Made by a program: the position numbers and the translations under genes. The notes beneath the pieces were generated by a model that did no database searches, was not told the DNA's origin, and worked only from the letters and a program-made list of their open reading frames with translations. A DNA stretch of 64,000 nucleotides, from contig JAFEBV010000041.1 in the NCBI GenBank assembly GCA_018242485.1, forward strand, positions 124,001 through 188,000, in the 5' to 3' direction. This DNA is from Pseudomonadota bacterium. GTDB lineage: Bacteria > Pseudomonadota > Gammaproteobacteria > Xanthomonadales > Xanthomonadaceae. Positions 35,113 to 47,812 of this stretch are shown here, piece by piece (within the stretch, counting starts at the first letter, position 1; every line of letters starts with the position of its first letter).

Positions 35113-35513
35113 GCCGCATCCTCCTGATTGAGCGCCTGCAGGATCGGGCAGTTCTCGGCACGCCCATGCCCCGGGCAGGCTGCGATGAGCGTGCGCAAGC
35201 CACTGCGCACGCGCTGCAACTCAACGATCCGGCGCTCGACATCGGCAAGCTTGTCCTGCGCCGCGCGCCGCACCTTGGCCACGTCCTGCTCGTCGCTCAG
35301 CGCCAGCAGGCCGCGCACGTCGGCGAGGGTGAAGCCCAGCGCCTTCGCGCGCAGGATGAAGCGCAGCCGCCGCAATTCGCCATCGCCGTAGCGGCGATAG
35401 CCCGAGGCCAGCCGCCCGGCCGGTTGCAGCAAACGCTCGCGCTCGTAGTAGCGCACGGTGTCGATCGCCACGCCGGCATGACGCGCCAGCTGGCCGATGC
35501 TCCAAGTGTCCAT
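35109..35513 (-). CDS. MerR-family metal-responsive regulator
   Basis: Transcription factor of 134 aa. Winged helix [31 protein letters not shown] at the N-terminus, a dimerisation helix, and a metal-binding end [14 protein letters not shown] with two Cys. The ATG at 35513 starts the conserved region; the frame is open to 35546. It is the first gene of an operon with the P-type ATPase (four-base overlap). A MerR-type dyad lies just upstream at 35550-35567, and a near-identical dyad lies before the cupredoxin gene, so it probably activates both in response to copper (inference from gene content). Confidence 0.88.
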   Translation of the reverse strand: MDTWSIGQLARHAGVAIDTVRYYERERLLQPAGRLASGYRRYGDGELRRLRFILRAKALGFTLADVRGLLALSDEQDVAKVRRAAQDKLADVERRIVELQRVRSGLRTLIAACPGHGRAENCPILQALNQEDAA

Positions 35514-35549
35514 GACCTGCCTCCTGATGCGGCAAGTCTGCACCATGGA

Positions 35550-35567
35550 CTTAACTCCAGAGTCAAG
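35550..35567 (-). promoter_or_regulatory. MerR-type operator/promoter of the ATPase operon
   Basis: On the minus strand CTTGACTC-TG-GAGTTAAG, an almost perfect dyad overlapping a TTGACT -35 box. A weak -10 would lie about 20 bases further on, the long spacing typical of MerR-activated promoters. The twin is at 37731-37750. Confidence 0.7.
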
Positions 35568-35734
35568 CGTCTAGTGCATGGGTCTTGCAGGACATGGAGC
35601 AAGCCTGCAACGCACGACGTCGGGGACGATCGAAACCAGCGTCGGATTCAAGCGCTCACTGCACAGCCGATCACGAGCATCCCGCGATCACGCAGCCATC
35701 CTGCGGCACTCGGTGAACCAGACAATCCGACCGA

Positions 35735-37027
<1,293 letters not shown>

Positions 37028-37196
37028 CGGCGGAGTCCTTCCGGCCACAGGCATGGGGTCACGGCCATCTTAGCCTGCGCCAGCCCCTGCGAACCGCGCA
37101 TTGGCGCACCATCGCGATGTGATGCAATCGCCGTTTGGGCCGGTCACGGACGATCCGCGACCACCCACCGAGCGGATGTTTTCCGAAACGCGCCGA

Positions 37197-37664
37197 TCAT
37201 CGGGCGCGAGCCACCGTCACCACGCCATGCATGCCCGCCTCGGTATGTCCGGGCAGCAGGCAAGCGTAGGCGAACCGGCCTGGCACGCTGAATTTCCACA
37301 CGAGGTCGGCAGATTTGCCGGGTTCCACGCGCACCGAACTGGCGTCGGCATGCGCCATGTCCGGCATCGCCCGCATCATCTTCGCGTGCGCGGCGATGTC
37401 CGCATCGGTGCCGAGCACGAACTCATGCACAAGTTTGCCCATGTTGACGATGTGCAGGCGCACGGTTTGCCCCGCCGTGACCGCGAATGCGGGCGGATCG
37501 AAGCGCATGGCATCGGTGGTGACGATGGTGAGAGTGCGCTGCGCGGCCTTGGCCACGCCGGGCTGGCCGATGCCCGCGGCATGATCGCCATCGTGCGCCC
37601 ATACGGATACCGTGGCGAACGTGAGGATCAGGACGATGGCGCGCATCGTGATTCGGGTCGACAT
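37197..37664 (-). CDS. Periplasmic cupredoxin
   Basis: Exported copper protein of 155 aa with a signal peptide (cleavage after SVWA). The cupredoxin fold has type-1 copper ligands visible as His in GKLVHEFVLG and Cys/His/Met in ACLLPGHTEAGMHG. A His/Met-rich loop (AKMMRAMPDMAH) may bind more metal. It resembles small periplasmic copper-handling proteins related to CopC/azurin-like families rather than an electron carrier with a known partner. An operator nearly identical to the one for the MerR-ATPase operon lies about 70 bases upstream, so it is probably in the same regulon. Confidence 0.85.
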   Translation of the reverse strand: MSTRITMRAIVLILTFATVSVWAHDGDHAAGIGQPGVAKAAQRTLTIVTTDAMRFDPPAFAVTAGQTVRLHIVNMGKLVHEFVLGTDADIAAHAKMMRAMPDMAHADASSVRVEPGKSADLVWKFSVPGRFAYACLLPGHTEAGMHGVVTVARAR

Positions 37665-37730
37665 GGATGGTGGTTCCTTGCACGCTTGCGGTACGGTCGT
37701 TTCGATGCGGGGCCTGCATGATCGAGCCTT

Positions 37731-37750
37731 GACCCTACTCCAGAGTCAAG
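37731..37750 (-). promoter_or_regulatory. MerR-type operator/promoter of the cupredoxin gene
   Basis: On the minus strand CTTGACTCTGGAGTAGGGTC, matching the first 14 bases of the site at 35550-35567. TTGACT at 37749-37744 is the -35, with a GATCAT-like -10 about 20 bases on. It overlaps the 3' end of rarA. Confidence 0.7.
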
Positions 37751-39128
37751 GGTGTTCCACAGAACCGTGCCCGTCGCTGGAAGCCTGACCGCGCTCGCCG
37801 CGCGCCTTCTCCCGTGCCGCGCGCAGGGCGTCGAGTTTTTCCTTGAGCTTGATCTCCATGCCGCGTTCGACCGGCTGGTAGTACACGCGCTCGCCGAGCG
37901 CATCGGGAAAACCGGTCTGATCCAGCACGACGCCGCCTTCAACATCGTGGTCGTATTGGTAGCCCTGCGCGTAGCCGAGCGTCTTCATCAACTGGGTCGG
38001 CGCGTTGCGCAGGTGCATCGGCACCGGCGCGCTGCCGTGCTCGCGCACGTCGCCCCGCGCGGCGCCGAACGCGGTGTACGCGGCGTTGGACTTGGCGGTG
38101 CTGGCCAGATAGATCACCACCTGCGCCAGCGCCAGATCGCCTTCCGGGCTGCCCATCCGGTCATACGCCTCCCAGGCGTCGATGGCCATCGGCAGCGCGC
38201 GCGGATCGGCCAGCCCGACATCCTCCACCGCCATGCGGGTGAGCCGGCGCGCGAGATAGCCCGGATCGCAGCCGCCATCGAGCATGCGCGCGAACCAGTA
38301 CAGCGCGGCGTCCGGATTGGAGCTGCGCACGCATTTGTGCAGGGCGGAGATCTGGTCGTAGAACTGCTCGCCGCCCTTGTCGAAACGACGACTGCGGTCG
38401 GCGAGCACCTGCGCGAGCGTGGCATCGGTGATCGCCCCGCCCTCGCCTACCAGTTCGGCGGCGATCTCCAGCAAGGTCAGCGCACGCCTCACGTCGCCGT
38501 CGGCGGCCTGCGCGATCAGCGCGAGTTGCGTCGCCTCGATGACCAGCGCACGCCCGCCCAATCCGCGTTCCGCGTTCTCCAGCGCCATCCGCGAGGCGAC
38601 GACGAGATCGTCTTGCGACAGCGCATCGAGCACATGCACGCGGCAGCGCGAGAGCAGCGCCGAGTTCAATTCGAACGAAGGATTCTCGGTGGTCGCGCCG
38701 ACGAACAGGATCGAGCCGCGCTCGATGTGCGGCAGGAAGGCGTCCTGCTGCGCCTTGTTGAAGCGATGCACCTCATCGACGAACAGCACCGTGCGCCGCC
38801 CCTGCGCATGCCTTTGTTGCGCGGCGGCGAGCACTTCGCGCACCTCGGGCAGGCCACACAGCACCGCCGATATGGCGACGAATTCGGCATCGGCGTAATG
38901 CGCCAGCAACAGTGCGAGCGTGGTCTTGCCGCAGCCCGGCGGCCCCCACAGGATCATCGAATGCACATGCCCCGCCTCGATGGCGCGACGCAGCGGCGCA
39001 TCCTCCGCCAACAGACGACGCTGCCCGACCATCTCGCCCAGCGTGCGCGGGCGCATGCGCTCTGCCAGCGGCTTGAGGGCCTCGGGCGCGGCGAACAGCG
39101 ATTCGGATGTCTGCTTGGACTTGCGCTG
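37746..39128 (-). CDS. rarA: Replication-associated recombination protein RarA (MgsA)
   Basis: AAA+ ATPase acting at stalled forks, 460 aa. Walker A GPPGCGKTT, Walker B VDEVHRFNK, sensor 1 GATTENPSFELN, and the C-terminal tetramerisation domain. The N-terminal LAERMRPRTLGEMVGQ is diagnostic. The ATG at 39128 is used because the family begins shortly before this motif; the frame continues to 39149. It follows lolA and ftsK on the same strand, the order of E. coli. Its stop codon overlaps the cupredoxin operator. Confidence 0.94.
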   Translation of the reverse strand, partial: QRKSKQTSESLFAAPEALKPLAERMRPRTLGEMVGQRRLLAEDAPLRRAIEAGHVHSMILWGPPGCGKTTLALLLAHYADAEFVAISAVLCGLPEVREVLAAAQQRHAQGRRTVLFVDEVHRFNKAQQDAFLPHIERGSILFVGATTENPSFELNSALLSRCRVHVLDALSQDDLVVASRMALENAERGLGGRALVIEATQLALIAQAADGDVRRALTLLEIAAELVGEGGAITDATLAQVLADRSRRFDKGGEQFYDQISALHKCVRSSNPDAALYWFARMLDGGCDPGYLARRLTRMAVEDVGLADPRALPMAIDAWEAYDRMGSPEGDLALAQVVIYLASTAKSNAAYTAFGAARGDVREHGSAPVPMHLRNAPTQLMKTLGYAQGYQYDHDVEGGVVLDQTGFPDALGERVYYQPVERGMEIKLKEKLDALRAAREKARGERGQASSDGHGSVEHP

Positions 39129-39186
39129 CATGCCGGAGATTCTACGCACGCCGGTGGAACTGTCGGCGCATCGTGTTGCAGCGTCG

Positions 39187-39849
39187 TCAGTTTTTCAGCG
39201 GATGCACATCGGCCGCCGGCGTCACCTCGCCCACCACGTCCACGCCCTTGGGCGGGGTGAAGGCGAAGGTGCCCTTGGCGAACGCGGGGTTGCGCCGCCA
39301 GGCTGAGAAATCGATCTGCGTGCGCTGGCCGAGGTTGTCGGTGAGGATCATCGTCCGCAGGTCGTTGCCGTCGAAGCCGAGCATGGCCATCTTGAAATCA
39401 CCATCGTCGCCCTTGTGCTTGGGCGCGAGGCTCAGCCACTTCAATCCGTCACGAGTGCCGCCGTCGGCCAGCAGGTAACGCCGATCCAGTTCGGTCGGAT
39501 CGATCAGGATGTACAGCGGGCTCTGTGCTTCCTGCCCGCTTTGATCCTTCACTGTGACCTGTTCCAGATCGGGGTCGTAGATCCAGACGTGATCGCCGTC
39601 GGCGACGATCAGTTGTGGATTGGGCTTGAGGTATTCCCAGCGGAACTGCCGCGGTGCCGACAGCGCCACGGTGCCGGTGGAATCTTCCTTGAGCTGGCCG
39701 CGGGCGGTGAACACCTTTTGTTCGAAGCGACCGTCCAGCCCCTTGATGCCCTGCGTGTAGCGGGCGAAATCCTCGCGCGGGCTGGCGTGGGCGGCCAGTG
39801 CAAAGGCAAGTGTCAGAAAGCCGAGGAAGTGGCGGATGCGCGCGCTCAT
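39187..39849 (-). CDS. lolA: Outer-membrane lipoprotein carrier LolA
   Basis: Periplasmic chaperone that carries lipoproteins from LolCDE to LolB, 220 aa. It has a signal peptide (MSARIRHFLGFLTLAFALAAHA) and the LolA barrel: YTQGIKGLDGRFEQ, GTVALSAPRQFRWEYLKPNPQLIVADGDHVWIYDPDLEQVT. The ATG at 39849 gives a clean signal peptide, while the longer frame adds a non-homologous leader. It lies between ftsK and rarA, a conserved order. Gap to ftsK contains a CCCC-rich small palindromic repeat. Confidence 0.93.
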   Translation of the reverse strand: MSARIRHFLGFLTLAFALAAHASPREDFARYTQGIKGLDGRFEQKVFTARGQLKEDSTGTVALSAPRQFRWEYLKPNPQLIVADGDHVWIYDPDLEQVTVKDQSGQEAQSPLYILIDPTELDRRYLLADGGTRDGLKWLSLAPKHKGDDGDFKMAMLGFDGNDLRTMILTDNLGQRTQIDFSAWRRNPAFAKGTFAFTPPKGVDVVGEVTPAADVHPLKN

Positions 39850-39964
39850 GGAAGATCTTCGATGCATCGAGGGAGAGTATTTTCGTCGAGATGGACTGAA
39901 CGGCGCAAAACACCCCCTCCCAACCTCCCCCTGCGCTATGCGCAAGGGGAGGAGCCCTGCGCGA

Positions 39965-42316
<2,352 letters not shown>

Positions 42317-42549
42317 GCGCCTGAACGGCCTGACAGAACTTGTGTCAAGACTATCGCCTTACTGGCTGAAAATAAAGGGAAACGATTTCGCCAACACGTT
42401 CCACGCCGCGCACCATCCTGCATCGGTGCGTGGCACGTCAGTTTACCGGAGATCGTGCCGAGTCATCGTGGCTGCCCTCCACCCGCCGTTCGTCGCTTGG
42501 CATGGCGGCTGCGTCAAACCTACACTCGCCTGATCGCCCGCTCGAGCGC

Positions 42550-44979
42550 ATGCCGATGAATCCATCCGATCCGCGCATCAGCCTGCCCGAGCAACCCACG
42601 GTTCTCGATGTCGCGCAGGGTGCCGATGACGGCAGCCAGACCCTCGAACAAGGCCAACGGGTGGGCCCGTACCGGATCGATCGCCTGCTCGGCATGGGTG
42701 GCATGGGCGCGGTCTATCTCGCCGAGCAACTCGAACCGATCCAGCGCCCGGTTGCCTTGAAACTGATCCGCGGGCAGTTGCGCGGTGGCCTCGCCGAAGC
42801 CTACTTCCTCGTCGAGCGGCAGGCGCTGGCGCGGATGGATCATCCGGCCATCGCCAAGGTGTACGACGCCGGTTCCACGCCGCAAGGGCATTTGTTCTTC
42901 GCGATGGAATGGATCGACGGGCAGACCCTCACCCACTGGTGCGACGAACACGCGCTGGCCCTGCACGAGCGCATCGAGTTGTTCGTGCGCGTGTGCAAGG
43001 GCGTGCAGCACGCGCACCAGAAGGGTGTGATCCACCGCGATCTCAAGCCCGGCAACATCCTCGTCGCGCAGGTGGACGGCCAGCCGATGCCGAAGATCAT
43101 CGACTTCGGCGTGGCCACCGGCACCGACTCCGGGCAGGGCTCGACTTCGGTGGCGCAAAGCGTGGGCACGCGCGGCTACATGAGCCCGGAACAGATGGCC
43201 GGGCGCCCCGGCGAAGTGGACATCCGCAGCGACGTGTATGCGCTGGGCATCATCGCGTTCGAGTTGTTCGCACCACGCGAACGCCTCGCCGCGACCGTGC
43301 CCGCCGGACTGAACAGCGACAACCTGCACGCGGCGTTGCTCGATTCGCTGCAAGGCCGTACATCGACGAATGCCGAGATCGCCGCGTGCATGGCCGCCAT
43401 CCCCGTACCGTTGCGCTGGGTCATCACGCGCGCGATCGCACCCGCCAAGGCCGACCGTTACGAGTCGGCGCAGAAGCTCGCCGACGACCTCGACAACTTC
43501 CTCGGCGGTTATCCGGTCGAAGCTGCACCTGCGACGCGCAGTTATCGCCTGCGCTGTTTTGCCCGGCGCAATCGCCTCACCCTCGTCGCCGGCGCGGTGG
43601 TCGCATTCGCGCTGATCGTCGGCACCACCGCGGCGGTGCTGGGCATGCTGCGTGCCCGTGACGAAGCGGCGCGCGCCAACCTGGAAGCGCGCAAGGCGCA
43701 CGAGACCACCACCTTCCTCACTGACGTGCTCTCCGGGGTGGATCCGGAGAAAGCACGCGACATGGACAAGACCCTGTTGCATCTGATCCTTGACGACGCC
43801 GCCAAACGCGCATCCACCGAGTTGGCTGCACAACCGGAAGTGCTGGCGACCATCGAGTCGGCGATCAGCGCCAGTTACAACAGTCTGGGCGATTACCGGC
43901 AGTCGCTGGATCACGCCCGGCGCGGGCTGGCCGCGGCCCGCAGCGCCCTCGGCCAAAACGCCCTGCCGACGCTGAAATTGCAGCGCCAGATCGCCAAGGA
44001 AACCGGCTATCTCGGCGACTTCAAATCCGCCGTTGCAATTCTGGATGGCGTGGCGAAAACCATGCAAGGCACGCTCGGCAACGATGCGGTGGAGACCCTG
44101 AGCACGCGACTGGACATGGTCGAAGATCTCGAACAACTCGGACGCTTTGATGAGGCGCAACACCTGCTCGATGCGATCGTGCCGGCGATCGACCGCAAGC
44201 TCGGCCGCGATGACGACCTCACCATCCGCGCGCACGAAGCGCAGGCTACGCTGGCCACCTATCGCGGCGATTACGTGCGTGCCGAGCCGATCTTCAAGGA
44301 TGTGATCGCGCGCGAAACCCGCCGCTGGGGCGCGCAATCGCCCAAGGTGATCGACACTCTCAACGAGTTCGCGATCATGTATCTGGAATCCAAGCGCTAT
44401 GCACAGGGCGCGGCGATCCTCCAGCAACTGCTGCCGGTGGTCGAGAAGATGTACGGGCCCGATCACTCGGCGACCATCAACGTCGTTTCCAACCTCGCCG
44501 GCGCGCTGCGCCAGCAAGGCATGCCCGACAAGGTCGCCGCCTCCGGGCCCTATTACCAACGCGCCTATGAGACCATCCGCCGCAAGTTCGGCGACAAGCA
44601 CCCCAACACCATCATCGCCACCGGCAACTACGGCAACTACTTCCTCGACATTGGCCAGACCGTGCGCGCGATCGAACTCGAACGCACGGCGGTGGCCGGG
44701 GCGCTGGCCCTGTACGGGCCGGACAACGAACTCACCGGCGAGATGCAGGTGCAACTCGGCAAGGCCCTGCTCAAGGCCGGCGATTACGCCGAAGCGCAAA
44801 CCCACCTGCTGGCAGCCGTGCGCGAAAAACAGAAGGATTTCGGCGCCGACCACTGGCGCATGGCCGACTACATCGACCCGCTGATCGAAGCCTACAAGGC
44901 GGGCGGGCAAACCGCGGACGCGGAGAAATGGGAAGCAGCGAAGGCCGCGCTCAAGCCCAAGCCGGCGGGTGAAGGGTAA
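42550..44979 (+). CDS. Transmembrane Ser/Thr kinase with tetratricopeptide-like repeats
   Basis: Eukaryotic-type kinase of 809 aa. Catalytic domain (about 38-310): glycine loop LGMGGMGAVYLAEQ, the VAIH-type Lys in VALKLI, HRDLKPGN with His162 and Asp164, DFGVATG, and the GTRGYMSPEQ activation segment. A membrane helix (about 340-365: LVAGAVVAFALIVG) follows, then a long helical region (about 390-790) of TPR-like repeats (for example LGDYRQSLDHARRGL, LIEAYKAGGQTADAEKW). The topology suggests a periplasmic TPR sensor. Start at 42550 or 42556 (two Met codons close together). The partner and substrates are unknown. Confidence 0.88.
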   Translation: MPMNPSDPRISLPEQPTVLDVAQGADDGSQTLEQGQRVGPYRIDRLLGMGGMGAVYLAEQLEPIQRPVALKLIRGQLRGGLAEAYFLVERQALARMDHPAIAKVYDAGSTPQGHLFFAMEWIDGQTLTHWCDEHALALHERIELFVRVCKGVQHAHQKGVIHRDLKPGNILVAQVDGQPMPKIIDFGVATGTDSGQGSTSVAQSVGTRGYMSPEQMAGRPGEVDIRSDVYALGIIAFELFAPRERLAATVPAGLNSDNLHAALLDSLQGRTSTNAEIAACMAAIPVPLRWVITRAIAPAKADRYESAQKLADDLDNFLGGYPVEAAPATRSYRLRCFARRNRLTLVAGAVVAFALIVGTTAAVLGMLRARDEAARANLEARKAHETTTFLTDVLSGVDPEKARDMDKTLLHLILDDAAKRASTELAAQPEVLATIESAISASYNSLGDYRQSLDHARRGLAAARSALGQNALPTLKLQRQIAKETGYLGDFKSAVAILDGVAKTMQGTLGNDAVETLSTRLDMVEDLEQLGRFDEAQHLLDAIVPAIDRKLGRDDDLTIRAHEAQATLATYRGDYVRAEPIFKDVIARETRRWGAQSPKVIDTLNEFAIMYLESKRYAQGAAILQQLLPVVEKMYGPDHSATINVVSNLAGALRQQGMPDKVAASGPYYQRAYETIRRKFGDKHPNTIIATGNYGNYFLDIGQTVRAIELERTAVAGALALYGPDNELTGEMQVQLGKALLKAGDYAEAQTHLLAAVREKQKDFGADHWRMADYIDPLIEAYKAGGQTADAEKWEAAKAALKPKPAGEG

Positions 44980-44991
44980 GCGACTGCGCCG

Positions 44992-45918
44992 CTACGGAGC
45001 ATTTTTCGCCAACGCAAACTCCACCGCCGCCGTGACCGCCGCCACCTGCGCGGCGATGCACTGTTCGGGCGTCGCGCGCGGGCTGTCCGGATACACCTCG
45101 GTGGTGGTGCGGTAGCGCGCGGCGGTGATGCCGGCACACAAGCCCCACTGCGCACACGGGTATTCGATCACCCCCGGCGCAACGACCGGCGAGCCGATGA
45201 TGGTGCCGTCCGCATCGGCGGGCGCGATATGCGTGACCTGCGCCACCGCCGCAAGCACCGCCTGCTGGAAGGCCGGCTCGGGCGCATCGCGATCGGCGCA
45301 CAGGTAAAAGCCATCGGGAATGCTGCCGGGCTCGAAGGGCTTGCCGTCGCGTGCGGCCAGTGCGCGGCGGAACTCGCTCTCGTCGCTGTCGGTGGTTTCG
45401 TGCAGGTCGATGTGCATCCGCACCTGTTCGCGCATTGGCGCGATGAAGCGCAGCAGCGCCGCCGATTCCGGCACCGGGCTGTTTTCGATGAACAGACGAT
45501 TGGGATCGTCCGCCTGCCGGTTCCAGCGCTGCACATGCTCCCACGCCCACGGACTCACGCAGGGCACCACGACGAGATTGGCGCGGCCGCGAAAGGTATC
45601 GGCATGCAACTGCGCGAAGCGCAATGCGCCGAGCACGCCGCTGGTCTCGTAGCCATGCACGCCGCCGGTCACCAGCATGAGCGGCAAGGAGTCATCCCAG
45701 CCACGGCTGCGCAGCGCGAACACCCGATAGCGTTCCGGCGGATCGTCGAATTGCGCGTATTCGATCGCATCCCAGCGCGTGCGCAGGCGCTCCACCGCAG
45801 CCAGCACGTCGTCGGCGTAGCGGCGCTGGCGACGCTGGCGCGCCAGCCATGCGGCTTTTTCCGCTTCGCCCCAGGGCTGCCCGGGCGTACCGATTGGATA
45901 GAAAGCCGCGTTCGTCAT
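44992..45918 (-). CDS. M14-family metallocarboxypeptidase-like protein
   Basis: Zinc peptidase-like protein of 308 aa. Zinc ligands fit His88 and Glu91 in GGVHGYETSG and His173 in HIDLHETTD, and a catalytic Glu is at about 274 in TTEVYPDSP. The compact fold without a leader suggests a cytosolic enzyme of the succinylglutamate desuccinylase/M14 group, possibly acting on murein peptides or amidated amino acids; the substrate is unknown. It converges with the kinase gene, ending 12 bases from it. Confidence 0.82.
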   Translation of the reverse strand: MTNAAFYPIGTPGQPWGEAEKAAWLARQRRQRRYADDVLAAVERLRTRWDAIEYAQFDDPPERYRVFALRSRGWDDSLPLMLVTGGVHGYETSGVLGALRFAQLHADTFRGRANLVVVPCVSPWAWEHVQRWNRQADDPNRLFIENSPVPESAALLRFIAPMREQVRMHIDLHETTDSDESEFRRALAARDGKPFEPGSIPDGFYLCADRDAPEPAFQQAVLAAVAQVTHIAPADADGTIIGSPVVAPGVIEYPCAQWGLCAGITAARYRTTTEVYPDSPRATPEQCIAAQVAAVTAAVEFALAKNAP

Positions 45919-45976
45919 CGCATCGATCCAGATTCCATTCCCTCAACCACGGATGTTACGGGCATGCCGATGCGAG

Positions 45977-46873
45977 CTACCCGTCCCCGCACACCCGATT
46001 GCGGCCTTCCTGTTTGGCGCGATAGAGCTGATCGTCGGCCAGCTTGAGCAGGCGCCCGCGCGGCCAGTCGCCGGCGTCGGTCCTGGCGATGCCGATGCTG
46101 ACCGTGGTCCACAGGGTTTGCCCCACGGCTTCGACGGGCGTGGCCTCCACCGCCGCGCGCAGGGTTTCGGCCAAGGCCGCCGCCGTATCCGCGCCCGGCC
46201 CCGTCAGCATGATCGCGAACTCCTCGCCGCCCAGTCGCCCGATCGGCATGCCGCGTGGCGTGCCCTCTCGCACCACCCGCGCGACCGTCGACAGCACCTG
46301 ATCGCCGACCGGGTGGCCGTGTTCGTCGTTGATGCGCTTGAAATGATCCAGATCCAGCATCAGCAGGCTCAAGGGCGTGCCCTGCCCGGTCTTCGCCAAT
46401 TCCTCGTCGAGCACCGCGCAGAAGTGCCGGCGATTGAAGAAGCCGGTGAGGCCGTCGAAGATCGCCAGATCGATCAGTTCGGAGTGGTAGCTCGCCTCGA
46501 GGCTGGCGCCGAGGAAGAACTTGATCGCGTTGCCGCCGACGCTGATCTGGTCGCCGTCGCGCAACTGCGCGCGACCGACCTGCAGGCCGTTGAGGTAGGT
46601 GTGGTTGGTCGAACCCAGATCCTCGATCCAGAATGCATCGTCCGCATGCCAGACCCGGCAATGGTTGCGCGACACGCTCGGGTGCTGCAAGGCGATGCCG
46701 CAATCGGGCGAGCGTCCGACCAGGATGGGCTGCTCGCCCAGTTCCACCTGCAGGCCCAGCAGCATGCCGCTGACCACCACCAGCCGTGGGCGCGCGGCAT
46801 CGCTCACCTGCCGCGTGGCATCCACCACGGTGTGGCGCTCGGTGTTGGTGGCCGGGTCGTCCTTCGTCTGCAC
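45977..46873 (-). CDS. FHA-GGDEF diguanylate cyclase
   Basis: Cyclic di-GMP synthase of 298 aa with an N-terminal FHA domain (about 25-120: ILVGRSPDCGIALQHPSVSRNHCRVWH...DLGSTNHTYLNG) that recognises phospho-threonine, and a GGDEF domain (about 140-298) with active-site RLGGEEFAIML. No upstream RxxD I-site is seen (the five residues before are PRGMP). A GTG start at 46873 with AGGA nine bases upstream gives an N-terminus close to the FHA; the frame extends to 46984. It may be controlled by a Ser/Thr kinase such as the one at 42550 (inference; only family logic). Confidence 0.88.
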   Translation of the reverse strand: MQTKDDPATNTERHTVVDATRQVSDAARPRLVVVSGMLLGLQVELGEQPILVGRSPDCGIALQHPSVSRNHCRVWHADDAFWIEDLGSTNHTYLNGLQVGRAQLRDGDQISVGGNAIKFFLGASLEASYHSELIDLAIFDGLTGFFNRRHFCAVLDEELAKTGQGTPLSLLMLDLDHFKRINDEHGHPVGDQVLSTVARVVREGTPRGMPIGRLGGEEFAIMLTGPGADTAAALAETLRAAVEATPVEAVGQTLWTTVSIGIARTDAGDWPRGRLLKLADDQLYRAKQEGRNRVCGDG

Positions 46874-47014
46874 GTCCGATCCTGTACACGGGCCGGGTCG
46901 ATTGTAGCCCAGCGCAGCGATTGTGCATGCGCTGGCTGCACGCGATGACTGCACGCGAAGTTCCGGGTGTGCGGCAGAATGCACTCGGGTGCTGGAATGG
47001 CTCGCGCGCCGGGA

Positions 47015-47431
47015 CTACCGCCAGGGATCGATCAGGGCGATGCCGCAGTCCTCGAAGTCGCGCACGTTGCGGGTGGCCAGCGTCGCCCCACGCGAGCGCA
47101 CGATGCCGGCGATCATGGCGTCGGCCTGAATGCTGGCGCGCCCGTGTGCGCGGCGCTGCACGGCGATTTGCGCGTGGGCGTCGGCGGCATGTTCGTCGTA
47201 AGGCAACACCTGCCCGGCCATGTCGGTCGCGAAGATATCCAGCACCTCACGTTGCAGCCGCAGCTTGCGCCTGCCATCGGGCAGCACCAGAACGCCGTAG
47301 AGCATCTCGGCCCGCGTGATCGCGGTGGTGAACAAGCTCATGCGTGCCTGCGTGCGCAACCACGCCACCACGCCCGGCGCGGGTTGCGGGCGCAGCAGTT
47401 CCGACAAGACGTTGGTATCGAGGACGATCAA
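47015..47431 (-). CDS. FitB/VapC-type PIN ribonuclease toxin
   Basis: PIN-domain toxin of 138 aa. Acidic active-site residues occur at VLDTNVLSELL (Asp), ITRAEMLYG (Glu) and ASIQADAMIAGI (Asp), with a final TRNVRDFEDCGI. The wording is closest to FitB. The start overlaps the stop of the antitoxin gene by four bases, so the two form one operon and are translationally coupled. The expected target is RNA, in VapC usually initiator tRNA or rRNA; not assigned here. Confidence 0.9.
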   Translation of the reverse strand: MIVLDTNVLSELLRPQPAPGVVAWLRTQARMSLFTTAITRAEMLYGVLVLPDGRRKLRLQREVLDIFATDMAGQVLPYDEHAADAHAQIAVQRRAHGRASIQADAMIAGIVRSRGATLATRNVRDFEDCGIALIDPWR

Positions 47432-47682
47432 TCACCGAAATCCGGCGGTTCGCGCATCGCCGGGCGCGGCGGCAGCGCAAGTTCCACGCCGCCCAGAGGC
47501 TCCATGCGCGCACGAATGGCGGTGTACAGCGTTGCCGCGCTTTCATCCTCCACGCGTTGCGCGAGCGCCGCGCGCAGGATGCTGCGCGCCTCCTCTTCCA
47601 TCGACTGCCCATGGCGTGCCGCGCGCATGCGCAGCCGCGCCTTCAAGGCGTCGTCCAGATTGCGGATGGTCATGGTGGCCAT
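47428..47682 (-). CDS. FitA-type ribbon-helix-helix antitoxin
   Basis: Antitoxin of 84 aa with an N-terminal ribbon-helix-helix (MATMTIRNLDDALKARLRMRAARHGQSMEEEARSILRAAL) and a C-terminal toxin-binding tail (PPRPAMREPPDFGD). MATMTIRNLDD is the usual family start, but ATGs at 47700 and further up are in frame. A perfect 22-base palindrome overlaps the region just upstream (47694-47715) and should be its operator. It is followed by the PIN toxin gene with an ATGA overlap. Confidence 0.85.
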   Translation of the reverse strand: MATMTIRNLDDALKARLRMRAARHGQSMEEEARSILRAALAQRVEDESAATLYTAIRARMEPLGGVELALPPRPAMREPPDFGD

Positions 47683-47693
47683 GGGGTCGGGTT

Positions 47694-47715
47694 CAGTCAT
47701 TGCATGCAATGACTG
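47694..47715. promoter_or_regulatory. Operator palindrome of the FitAB-type pair
   Basis: Half-site CAGTCATTGCA followed directly by its perfect reverse complement (11+11 bases). A TACAAT -10 box lies at 47722-47717 on the minus strand, so the palindrome covers the transcription start. It also covers the alternative start codon at 47700. RHH antitoxins bind such sites to autorepress. Confidence 0.75.
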
Positions 47716-47812
47716 CATTGTAATCACCTCGACGGGATGATTCCAGATGGACAAGCCTGCGTTGGGCAAACCCACGCTTCCAGTTTCGCCCATATGCAAG
47801 TAGCACCCGAAC

